Positions 16,727 to 25,124 of a stretch of DNA of 37,994 nt are shown here, piece after piece (position 1 is the first letter of the stretch; each line of letters begins with the position of its first letter). A program made the position numbers and the translations under genes. Source of the stretch: Bacteroidetes bacterium CG2_30_33_31 (lineage in GTDB: Bacteria > Bacteroidota > Bacteroidia > Bacteroidales > UBA1556); the NCBI GenBank assembly GCA_001872625.1, contig MNXP01000045.1:1-37994 (forward strand). The letters are read 5' to 3'. The notes under the pieces were generated by a model that saw only the letters and a list, made by a program, of their open reading frames with translations, searched no databases and was not told where the DNA came from.

Positions 16727-17542
16727 ATGAAATTTGATTGGCTTCTTGAATATAATCCAGTTATGATGGCACTTATAGCAACTCTATTTACTTGGTCGAT
16801 TACTGCTTTGGGTGCATCCATGGTATTTTTTTTTAAAACTATTGACAAACGGATTTTAAATTCAATGTTGGGCTTTGCAGCAGGTGTAATGATAGCAGCC
16901 AGCTTTTGGTCGCTGCTTAAACCCTCAATAGAAATGGCTACAGCAAATGGTTCAATTCCTTGGGTGCCGGCAATAGTAGGTTTTCTTTCTGGCGGAGCAT
17001 TTTTATTATTGATTGATAAACTTTTACCACATTTGCATTTAGGATTAGCAACCGACAAAGCCGAAGGCATTAAAACAACTTGGCAAAGAAGCGTGCTCCT
17101 TGTGCTCGCCATTACGCTTCACAATATTCCTGAAGGATTGGCTGTAGGTGTAGCATTTGGTGCTTTAGCTAACAATCCTGAAGGAGGAAATTTTGCTGGC
17201 GCAGTTGTTCTTGCCATCGGAATTGGTCTTCAGAATTTTCCAGAAGGTGCGGCAGTTTCTATTCCTTTGCGTCGTGAGGGATTTTCTCGATTAAAGGCTT
17301 TTATTTATGGCCAATTGTCGGGTATTGTAGAACCTATCGCTGGCGTTATTGGAGCTTATTTAGTTATAACTATAACTCCTTTATTACCTTACGCACTTTC
17401 CTTTGCCGCTGGCGCAATGATATTTGTGGTTGTCGAAGAACTTATTCCAGAATCGCAAATGGGTAACGAGACTGATTTATCTACTATCGGAGCAATGCTT
17501 GGTTTCGCAACTATGATGCTGCTGGATGTTGCTCTTGGATAA
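16727..17542 (+). CDS. ZIP-family divalent metal transporter, GufA-like
   Basis: 271 residues with about eight membrane helices. The metal-binding helices carry HNIPEG (132-137) and QNFPEG (169-174). The second motif with Q in place of H is usual in the GufA-like branch of ZIP proteins. GQLSGIVEPIAGV lies in the next helix, and a histidine-bearing cytoplasmic loop (LLPHLHLG, about 100-106) precedes the first motif. The family brings Zn2+ and sometimes other divalent metals into the cytoplasm. It stands alone, with a promoter candidate upstream and no visible metal-regulator site. Confidence 0.92.
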   Translation: MKFDWLLEYNPVMMALIATLFTWSITALGASMVFFFKTIDKRILNSMLGFAAGVMIAASFWSLLKPSIEMATANGSIPWVPAIVGFLSGGAFLLLIDKLLPHLHLGLATDKAEGIKTTWQRSVLLVLAITLHNIPEGLAVGVAFGALANNPEGGNFAGAVVLAIGIGLQNFPEGAAVSIPLRREGFSRLKAFIYGQLSGIVEPIAGVIGAYLVITITPLLPYALSFAAGAMIFVVVEELIPESQMGNETDLSTIGAMLGFATMMLLDVALG

Positions 17543-17726
17543 ATTTATTAAAATATATTTATAATTTTTTCTTTCATTAATCTAAATTTTCCTTCATATC
17601 ACTATCATATTACTCATAACCCACAGATAATTAAATCAATTAATTTCAACATGAATCAAAATAAAACAAAAACTCTATTAAGTGAAATAATTTAACAATT
17701 ATATTATAATGTAATGATTTTTGATT

Positions 17727-17734
17727 TAAATTTG
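17727..17734 (+). promoter_or_regulatory. Weak -7 candidate for the large T9SS gene
   Basis: TAAATTTG matches TAnnTTTG and lies about 83 bases before the start at 17817, but no -33 element is recognisable, and in such AT-rich sequence a chance match is likely. The 274-base gap from 17543 holds nothing else that I can name. Confidence 0.22.
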
Positions 17735-17816
17735 GCGAGTAAAATATTGAATAATTAAAATAATACCATTGATTCAAATAAACATCTCACATAATTAATA
17801 ATTTAAACCAATTAAA

Positions 17817-20800
17817 ATGAAAAAAACATTTTTACTTTTATCGTTGTTTTGCTTTTACCAATTGGCAATTGCACAAGCAACTTTGATTCATACTGCACCA
17901 TCAGTATTCAACGGAACCTCTGGAAGCAGAGCGCCAAATGGAACTTCTGCCCATGCTTATTTTCGAGCCGTTACAATAGTAAAAGCATCAGAATTAAGCT
18001 CTGGAATCCCAAATAATACCTCTATAAAATCATTCGGGTTTGTATATAACACAGGGGCATCCACCTCAAACAGTGGAACTCTGAATATTTATCTTGTAAA
18101 TACTACCGACACAACAAATTTAAAAAGTACCACTTGGGCTACTGCAATTACAGGCATGACATTAGTTTATTCTGGCACTTATACTGTTCCGGCTACGGTG
18201 GGAGTTTCCACAGTAGATGTTACTCTTACAACACCATACACCTACACAGGTGCTGGTTTATATTTAGCTTATGATTGGAATAGCACAGGTTCCTATGCTA
18301 CCACTGGCGCTATTTACCAATGTAACACCAATATTCCAAGTGCTGTAAAAATGGCTACCTCTGCAACCACTGCTCCTACAGCATTGAGCAGCTCTTCAAG
18401 TTTTAGACCTCTTTTCCGCTTCGGATTTAACAATCCTTATTCTACAGATGCAGCTGTTGTTGAGGCCTATACACTCGGGAAATTACCAATACCTTTTGGA
18501 AACCCTTATAATGTAAGTGCAGTCATCAAAAATCAAGGTTCGGATACATTATTTGGTCGTAAATCCTATTTAAATATCTCTGGTGCAAATACATATTCAG
18601 ATTCAGTAAGCATTGATACATTATTGCCAGGAAATCAGAGATTAGTTAGCTTTGGGAATTTTATTCCAACTATTGTTGGAGCAAATTCTGTTGTTGTTTC
18701 TTTACCTTCAGACCAAAATAACACAAATAATAGCAAAACAAAAAGCACTACTACCACACTCAATTCCTACAGTTATGCTCAAGGAAGCACTCCCGCTGGA
18801 GGTGTTGGTTTCAATGGTGCAACAGGTGATTTCGTTGCAAAATTTACAACGAATATCCAAAAATCTTTAAACCAAGTAGATGTAAATTTTACATCAAGCG
18901 GAAATTCTTTTCAAATTGGAGTTTGGAATAAAGATGCCTTTGGAAATCCTGATAGTTTGTTATACACAAGTCCTACATATATTTCATCTACTGGAGTTTA
19001 TACAGTTCTAATTAATCCACCAGTGGTAATTCCAGCAGGTTCTTTCTTCGTTGGTGTTCGACAATTAGGTACAACAAATATTGGTTTTGCTTATCAAACG
19101 GAATCTCCAATAAGGGGTTCTTCCTTTTATTATGCTGCACCAACAGGGGATTCAGTTTGGAATGACTTTGCACCAGATAATGCATTCAGATTTATGATTG
19201 AGCCTAAATTTGCTTTACCAAATGATGTAGGAGTTTATTCAATTTCTCCAGCAGCCTCAGCAAGTATAACGGCTGGTCAAACAATAAATTTACATTCAGT
19301 AATAGCAAACTATGGAACAGTAACTCAGACAAGTGTACCGGTAAAATATACAGTTAATGGAGGTACAGCCGTTGGTCCGGTAAATTATAACTCATCTTTA
19401 TTGGCAAATGATACTGCATCAGTTTATTTTTCTGGAGCATACGCATTTACTCCTGCCACAGCTGGAACATACACCATAAAAATATTTACAGCTCTTTCGG
19501 GTGATCAAAGTCTTACAAACGACACAATGACAGTTGTTTATACAGTTATTCCAAGCAGCATATCTTCCTTCCCTTATATACAGACTTTCGATAGCGCTGC
19601 AGGTTGGACAATTACTGGTTCAGCACTTTGGAATTATAGCCATGCGGCTTCAGCAATTCCTGGTGTAAGCACTCTTGATTCTGCTGTTTTCGCCGATTTT
19701 TATAATACAAGTTCTGGAACAGTTGGAATGTTGGTTTCACCTGTATTTAATATTTCTACTTTATCAAATCCTTTGTTGAAATTTCATGTGGCTCATAGGC
19801 CTTATTCTCCACAAGATGATTCATTGCAGATTCTTGTTTCTACAAATTATGGAGTAACATTTGTCCCAGGTTCTCCAGCACTATATTTGAAGTCAAGCTA
19901 TTCTAATCCCCCATTAAGCACTAAAACTTCGACAACAAGCCAGTATGTACCAGCTGATTCAAGCGATTGGCGTTTGGAAACAATTAGTCTTTCTCAATTT
20001 AGCTCCTCTCCCAATATAATGATTGCTTTCAAAGCCACAAGTGATTATGGAAATAATTGTTGGATTGATAATGTAAAAATTACCAATTCATCTTTGGCAG
20101 TAGTATCAACCAGCAATGTGAGCAACAAAACTACAACTACCTTGACAAGTGGAGGAAATGTAACAGACAACGGCGGTGCGGCGGTTACAGCAAGAGGCGT
20201 TTGCTACAGTACAAGCGCAAATCCTACTATCTCCAGTTCGCACACTACCGATAGTAGTGGAACTGGAATATTTACAAGTAATTTGATAGGTTTAACAGCT
20301 TCAACTATTTATCATATACGTGCTTATGCTACCAATGGTATTGGAACAGCTTATGGAAACGAAATTATTGATAGTACTATGGCGGTTGTTCTTGCCACTG
20401 TTACAACAGATACAGTTACATCAATTACTACAAATTCAGCTACATCTGGCGGAAATGTATTAACTGATGGCGGAGGAATTATTTCTGCTAAAGGAGTTTG
20501 TTGGAGCACTTCACAGAACCCAACTATTTTAGATCCGAAAACTACAAATGGGACTGGATTAGGAACTTACACAAGCTCAATAATCTTACTTTCACCAAGC
20601 ACGCAGTATTATGTTAGAGCTTACGCTACTAACTCAGCAGGAACAGCTTATGGAAATCAATTAAGTTTTACCTCTGCAACAAATACAACAGCTCCAGTTT
20701 TAACAACAGATTCAATTTCTGCTATTACCTACACGAGTGCAACTTCTGGAGGAAATGTTATAAGCGATGGTGGTGATAGCGTTATTTCAAGAGGTATTTG

Positions 20801-21539
20801 CTGGAGCACTTTACAAAACCCAACCACTGCCGATTCAGTTACAATTAATGGTTCAAGCACAGGAATTTTTACCAGTATGATGAGCAATTTATCTCCAAAT
20901 ACCGCCTATTATGTAAGAGCTTATGCAACAAATTCAGTAGGCACTTCTTATGGCAATGAGGTAACTTTTACTACACTAACTCCAACTTTAGCAACTGTAA
21001 CAACCTCTGCAATTGACTCAATTACTATCCATTCGGCTAAAAGCGGTGGCGAAGTTACTCAAGAAAATGGTTCAGCTGTAACAGTTTATGGTGTTTGCTG
21101 GAGCACCTCTGCAAATCCAACAGTTACCGATGCCCACACAAGCGACGGTGCTGGAATTGCTATATTTTCGAGTAGTATTACTGGTCTTACGCACAGCACC
21201 ACTTATCATGTGAGAGCTTATGCAACCAATGGAGTTGGAACTTCTTATGGAAATGACTTAACATTTTCAACCTTGGTTGATGGGTTCAGTTTGCCTACGG
21301 TTTCACAAGAAATCAAAATCTTTAATGATGGGAATTCAATTTTAATTATCTCCCTTACCTCACTTCCAAAAGGTTCAATTGAGCTTTTTGATCTAAGTGG
21401 AAGATTAATTGCCAGCTTGAAAACTAATGGTTATCAAAATGCTTATTCATTAAGCACTAAAGGCTTTGCAAAGGGAATTTATATTGCAAAATTTAACTCA
21501 TCTTCTTTTGTTAAAACTCAGAAAATCAATGTCGAATAG
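17817..21539 (+). CDS. Large T9SS-secreted surface protein with CARDB-like, MAM-like and four FN3-like repeats
   Basis: 1240 residues. The signal peptide MKKTFLLLSLFCFYQLAIAQ is followed by beta-rich modules. A CARDB-like Ig segment begins near residue 465 (NDVGVYSISPAASASITAG). A MAM/choice-of-anchor-like jelly-roll domain spans about 580-760 (SFPYIQTFDSAAGW to NNCWIDNVKI). Four repeats of about 99 residues start near 761, 859, 959 and 1058; each has SGGNV-type, GVCWST-NPT and RAYATN-GT-YGN blocks. The last 80 residues (from about 1161) are a type A T9SS sorting domain (ELFDLSGRLI, then KGIYIAKF). The protein is exported by the Sec system, then through T9SS, and attached or released at the surface. 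It carries no catalytic motif, so adhesion or a structural role is inferred. Confidence 0.88.
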   Translation: MKKTFLLLSLFCFYQLAIAQATLIHTAPSVFNGTSGSRAPNGTSAHAYFRAVTIVKASELSSGIPNNTSIKSFGFVYNTGASTSNSGTLNIYLVNTTDTTNLKSTTWATAITGMTLVYSGTYTVPATVGVSTVDVTLTTPYTYTGAGLYLAYDWNSTGSYATTGAIYQCNTNIPSAVKMATSATTAPTALSSSSSFRPLFRFGFNNPYSTDAAVVEAYTLGKLPIPFGNPYNVSAVIKNQGSDTLFGRKSYLNISGANTYSDSVSIDTLLPGNQRLVSFGNFIPTIVGANSVVVSLPSDQNNTNNSKTKSTTTTLNSYSYAQGSTPAGGVGFNGATGDFVAKFTTNIQKSLNQVDVNFTSSGNSFQIGVWNKDAFGNPDSLLYTSPTYISSTGVYTVLINPPVVIPAGSFFVGVRQLGTTNIGFAYQTESPIRGSSFYYAAPTGDSVWNDFAPDNAFRFMIEPKFALPNDVGVYSISPAASASITAGQTINLHSVIANYGTVTQTSVPVKYTVNGGTAVGPVNYNSSLLANDTASVYFSGAYAFTPATAGTYTIKIFTALSGDQSLTNDTMTVVYTVIPSSISSFPYIQTFDSAAGWTITGSALWNYSHAASAIPGVSTLDSAVFADFYNTSSGTVGMLVSPVFNISTLSNPLLKFHVAHRPYSPQDDSLQILVSTNYGVTFVPGSPALYLKSSYSNPPLSTKTSTTSQYVPADSSDWRLETISLSQFSSSPNIMIAFKATSDYGNNCWIDNVKITNSSLAVVSTSNVSNKTTTTLTSGGNVTDNGGAAVTARGVCYSTSANPTISSSHTTDSSGTGIFTSNLIGLTASTIYHIRAYATNGIGTAYGNEIIDSTMAVVLATVTTDTVTSITTNSATSGGNVLTDGGGIISAKGVCWSTSQNPTILDPKTTNGTGLGTYTSSIILLSPSTQYYVRAYATNSAGTAYGNQLSFTSATNTTAPVLTTDSISAITYTSATSGGNVISDGGDSVISRGICWSTLQNPTTADSVTINGSSTGIFTSMMSNLSPNTAYYVRAYATNSVGTSYGNEVTFTTLTPTLATVTTSAIDSITIHSAKSGGEVTQENGSAVTVYGVCWSTSANPTVTDAHTSDGAGIAIFSSSITGLTHSTTYHVRAYATNGVGTSYGNDLTFSTLVDGFSLPTVSQEIKIFNDGNSILIISLTSLPKGSIELFDLSGRLIASLKTNGYQNAYSLSTKGFAKGIYIAKFNSSSFVKTQKINVE
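20098..21280 (+). repeat. Four tandem ~298-base repeats encoding FN3-like domains
   Basis: Repeat units begin near 20098, 20391, 20691 and 20988 inside the large T9SS gene. They share blocks for GVCWST (GVCYST, GVCWST, GICWST, GVCWST), Y-x-x-RAYATN (x-IRAYATNGIG, VRAYATNSAG, VRAYATNSVG, VRAYATNGVG) and YGN. The conservation is clear in protein but only partial in DNA, so these are old duplications, not recent copies. Confidence 0.85.
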
Positions 21540-21558
21540 TATATAAATTAAATTTTTG

Positions 21559-21592
21559 AAAAAAAGCCAGACTAAAAAATCTGGCTTTTTTT
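21559..21592 (+). terminator. Intrinsic terminator of the T9SS gene
   Basis: GCCAGA (21566-21571) pairs with TCTGGC (21580-21585); the stem extends through an A-run on the left and a seven-base T-run on the right, with an eight-base loop. It lies 20 bases after the stop. The A-run makes it usable also for the convergent pssA transcript. Confidence 0.88.
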
Positions 21593-21613
21593 ATGCTTAG
21601 AATTTTGAAAATT

Positions 21614-22345
21614 TTATTGCTTACTTTTAAACATATTCCAAACAATACTTAGAAAAATATAATAAAGAATAATTATTGACACTGCCATGTAAATCCAATA
21701 TACAAAGGTGATGGCTATAATAATGCTACCAAAAACCAAAAGATATCGCCAAAGATTATCCCTAAAATTTAGATTTTTAAATTTCAAGGAAAGCAGTGGC
21801 AATTCAACCACCAGCAAAATTGAAAAAATAAAAGTTAATGCCAACAAAGTATAAGCATTTCCAATAAAATGACTAATAGGGCTACAGTGGCAGAGAAAAT
21901 GAGTTATCAATGATAATCCCCCAATAAACAGAGCGTTAGCAGGCGTTGGAAGACCAATAAAGTTTTCATTTTGACGAACATCAAGGTTAAATTTTGCTAA
22001 TCTTATTGCACTCATTATAGCTATAAAAAATGCAAAATATGGAATAAACAAAAATCCTTGAAGGCGTAATAAAGGCAAATTATAACTATTACTTAGCATC
22101 GAAAACATTATAACCGCTGGCAAAAAACCAAAGGAAACCATATCTGCTAAACTGTCCAACTCCTTGCCTATTGGCGATGAGACATTCAGCAACCTCGCTG
22201 TCATGCCATCAAAAAAATCAAAAATTGATGCTACAATCATCATCCAGAAAGCTAAATACCAATAACCACTCAATGACGCCACTACACCTACGGATCCGCT
22301 AAAAAGATTAAGAGATGTTATTGCATTAGGAATATGTCTTTTCAT
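21614..22345 (-). CDS. pssA: CDP-diacylglycerol-serine O-phosphatidyltransferase
   Basis: 243 residues with about seven or eight membrane helices. The CDP-alcohol phosphotransferase signature DxxDGxxAR-x8-GxxxDxxxD is complete: D43, D46, G47, A50, R51, G60, D64 and D68. The N-terminus (PNAITSLNLFSGSVGV) is typical of the membrane-bound type PssA. It makes phosphatidylserine from CDP-diacylglycerol and serine, the precursor of phosphatidylethanolamine, in the inner membrane. It is separated from priA by 299 bases and probably has its own promoter. No psd gene is adjacent in this window. Confidence 0.93.
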   Translation of the reverse strand: MKRHIPNAITSLNLFSGSVGVVASLSGYWYLAFWMMIVASIFDFFDGMTARLLNVSSPIGKELDSLADMVSFGFLPAVIMFSMLSNSYNLPLLRLQGFLFIPYFAFFIAIMSAIRLAKFNLDVRQNENFIGLPTPANALFIGGLSLITHFLCHCSPISHFIGNAYTLLALTFIFSILLVVELPLLSLKFKNLNFRDNLWRYLLVFGSIIIAITFVYWIYMAVSIIILYYIFLSIVWNMFKSKQ

Positions 22346-22644
22346 AAATTATTTTACGATTAATAAATTATATCTTGTTGAAGGCAAAGGTTTTGAAATA
22401 ACATTAAGCCCATTAAATATGAATAATTCTTAAGAAAATACTGTTTCAAAAGTTGAAAACAAAATTCGGGCAAATATATGAAGAGTGTTTGATATAAAAA
22501 TATCAAATAACTTAAATTAATTAAAAATCATTTAATCAGACTTCAGAAGTCGGTGACAAAAATTAAAACTCTAATTATTTATTATTATGCTATTTAAAAA
22601 TCTTTACCCAAATTATATTTTCGCTTGCTGCCAGAAATTTTGGA
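22346..22644. other. Intergenic region upstream of pssA
   Basis: AT-rich and without a credible gene. TATATTTG on the minus strand (22471-22478) is an exact -7 match, with TTTG (22504-22507) 25 bases upstream, slightly too far. That TTTG is part of a hairpin, TTTGATAT (22488-22495) with ATATCAAA (22500-22507). A six-base palindrome GACTTC-A-GAAGTC lies at 22539-22551. This may be the pssA promoter region with a roughly 120-base leader. Confidence 0.35.
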
Positions 22645-25122
22645 TTAATAAGGATCAACATCAAAAGCTACAATCACCGAACGGAATTCCTTTTGTTGGT
22701 CTAATTTTTCGGCTGAATTTAAAATAAAATCTTTTACAAAACGCTGAGAAGCAGCAATTTCAAATTTAACTATAATATTTTTAATAAACATATTTTTGAT
22801 TCGTGCAACCACTGGATATTCTGGACCAAGCACCCTATTTCCAAATCTTTCAGTCAGTATTTCAGCCATGTATTTGGCAGCATCATTAAGCAGTTGATAG
22901 TTTCTATGTTTAAGGCTAATTCTTATCATTCTATAAAATGGAGGATATCTAAACATTTCACGTTCTGCTATTTGACCACTATACATAGAGTTGTAATCAT
23001 AAGCAATTACATCTTGAATAACACTATTTTCGGGTTTTGAAGTCTGAATTATCACCTTTCCTTGTTTATTTTTTCTGCCAGCTCTCCCACTCACTTGTGT
23101 AAGCATTTGAAAAGCTCTTTCTGAAGCTCTAAAATCAGGATAATTAATAAGAGAATCGGCATTTAAAACTCCCACCAAACCAACTCTTTCAAAATCAAGT
23201 CCTTTAGTAACCATTTGAGTTCCCACCAGTACATCAATTTTTCCATCCTCAAAATCGTTAATTATCTGCATATAAGAATTCTTGCCTCTGGTAGAATCTA
23301 AATCCATGCGTTTGATAACAACTTCAGGAAAAAATATCGGTAATTCACTCTCAATTTTTTCTGTTCCAAAACCACTCATTCTCAATTTTTTGCTTCCACA
23401 AGCTGGGCAATGGTCAGGTATCGAAAGCGAATAGCCGCAATAGTGACATTTGAGTTTTTGAATCTGTTTATGATAGGTCAGGCTAACATCACAACTCTTG
23501 CACTCAGGCGTCCATTGGCATTTATCGCAAACAATTCGCAGCGAAAACCCACGGCGATTTCGGAATAAAATCACTTGTTCTTTTTTTTCTAAAGTGCTTT
23601 TTATTTCGTCGAGGAGTTTAGAGCTAAAATGCGACTTCATCATTTTATTTTTCTGTGCCAAAGCTATATCAACGACATCAATTTGAGGCATTTCAATGTT
23701 TCCAAAACGTTGATTTAATACGGTCAAAGAATATTTCTTTTGAATAGTCTTATGATATGTCTCTATGGAAGGTGTAGCCGAACCCAGCAAGCATTTTGCC
23801 CCATGGAGAATTGCCAAATAAATGGCTGAATCTTTACCATTATAACGTGGCGACGGGTCAAATTGCTTATAAGAGCTGTCATGTTCTTCATCAACAATCA
23901 CTAATCCTAAATTGTTGAAAGGTAAAAATACCGAAGACCTTGCGCCAATAATTATGTTAAATGACGACTGTTGGCTTATCAAATTATTCCACACTTCCAC
24001 CCTTTCATTCTGCGAATATTTAGAATGATAAATTCCTACTTGGTTACCAAAATATTTTCGCAATCGATTTATAATTTGTCCAGTAAGAGCAATCTCTGGC
24101 AGCAAGAAAAGGACTTGTTTTTTTTCTTGTAAAACTTTATCTATCAACCTAATATATAACTCTGTTTTACCGCTTCCTGTAACTCCATGAAGTAGCTGAA
24201 CAGAAGAATTTTCAAAGTTTTTATTAATATTATTTAGTGCTATTTCTTGGGCGGAAGATAGAATGATATCGCCAGCACTTTCCTTTGCGCTTGTATCCTC
24301 TATGCGTGAAATGATTTTATCAAAACTCACAAATACATTTTTATTTATTAAGGCTGATAAAATTGCTGGACTTGCTGAACTATGTTTAAGCAATAAATCT
24401 CTAGAAACATCAATTTTTTTACCATTATAGAAATTGGACAACTTTATATAATTCATTAGAATTTCCAGCTGTTTATGCGACTTTTTCTCCAATGAATTCA
24501 TTAGACTATTCATTTTATCCTCAGAGTGAAATGAAGCATCAATAGTTATAAATTTTTTTGTTTTGGGGACAAATTTCTGTCTCATTTCCTCCTCTTCCAA
24601 GATAACACCTTTTTCGAAGAGATTCTTCATCAGATTTACTACCTGCTTAAGTTCCACTATAGCAGAAACTTCAGTAATAGTGAGCACTTCATTACGTTCC
24701 AAGGCCTCAAAAATCAAAAACTCTCTATCATTTAATTTTGCCAAATCACCATCAAAATCAGGATTCATGACAATACGAGTTTCGCTGGCCAGCTTCATGG
24801 CCGATGGCAGAGCTGCATTCATAATTTCGCCTTGAGTAGCCATATAATATTTCGACATCCATTCCCAAAAAATAAATTGAATTGGAAATACAATAGGGTG
24901 ATCATCAATTACATCTAAAATATATTTAACAGAAAATGTCGATGGAGCTTTGTTGACGACATTTTTTATTAAGGCCGAATAAATTTTCTTTTTGCCAAAT
25001 TGCACCACAACTCTTTTGCCTGGAGCAATTTTTTCATTCATCTCGAAAGGCACACGATAAGTATATAATTCTGGCAAAGCCAATGGCAACAGAACTTCCA
25101 CAAATAGAGTAATTCTCTCCAT
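22645..25122 (-). CDS. priA: Primosomal protein N', replication-restart helicase
   Basis: 825 residues, a usual PriA length in Bacteroidota (E. coli 732). The N-terminal DNA-binding region leads to Walker A GVTGSGKTE (about 312), Walker B/DEEH in VDEEHDSSYKQ (about 409), and LLGSATPS. A zinc-binding insert (about 533-576) has the eight cysteines in CDKC, CKSC, CHYC and CPAC. Helicase motifs V and VI follow (GTQMVTKGLDF; QVSGRAGR). PriA recognises stalled forks and reloads the replicative helicase. The start is two bases after the stop of murF-alr, so they are co-transcribed. Confidence 0.95.
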   Translation of the reverse strand: MERITLFVEVLLPLALPELYTYRVPFEMNEKIAPGKRVVVQFGKKKIYSALIKNVVNKAPSTFSVKYILDVIDDHPIVFPIQFIFWEWMSKYYMATQGEIMNAALPSAMKLASETRIVMNPDFDGDLAKLNDREFLIFEALERNEVLTITEVSAIVELKQVVNLMKNLFEKGVILEEEEMRQKFVPKTKKFITIDASFHSEDKMNSLMNSLEKKSHKQLEILMNYIKLSNFYNGKKIDVSRDLLLKHSSASPAILSALINKNVFVSFDKIISRIEDTSAKESAGDIILSSAQEIALNNINKNFENSSVQLLHGVTGSGKTELYIRLIDKVLQEKKQVLFLLPEIALTGQIINRLRKYFGNQVGIYHSKYSQNERVEVWNNLISQQSSFNIIIGARSSVFLPFNNLGLVIVDEEHDSSYKQFDPSPRYNGKDSAIYLAILHGAKCLLGSATPSIETYHKTIQKKYSLTVLNQRFGNIEMPQIDVVDIALAQKNKMMKSHFSSKLLDEIKSTLEKKEQVILFRNRRGFSLRIVCDKCQWTPECKSCDVSLTYHKQIQKLKCHYCGYSLSIPDHCPACGSKKLRMSGFGTEKIESELPIFFPEVVIKRMDLDSTRGKNSYMQIINDFEDGKIDVLVGTQMVTKGLDFERVGLVGVLNADSLINYPDFRASERAFQMLTQVSGRAGRKNKQGKVIIQTSKPENSVIQDVIAYDYNSMYSGQIAEREMFRYPPFYRMIRISLKHRNYQLLNDAAKYMAEILTERFGNRVLGPEYPVVARIKNMFIKNIIVKFEIAASQRFVKDFILNSAEKLDQQKEFRSVIVAFDVDPY

Positions 25123-25124
25123 GT

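Noticed and set aside
20098..21280. Regular repeats that could suggest a CRISPR array
   Set aside because: The period is about 298 bases, the frame is maintained, and the repeats are protein domains.
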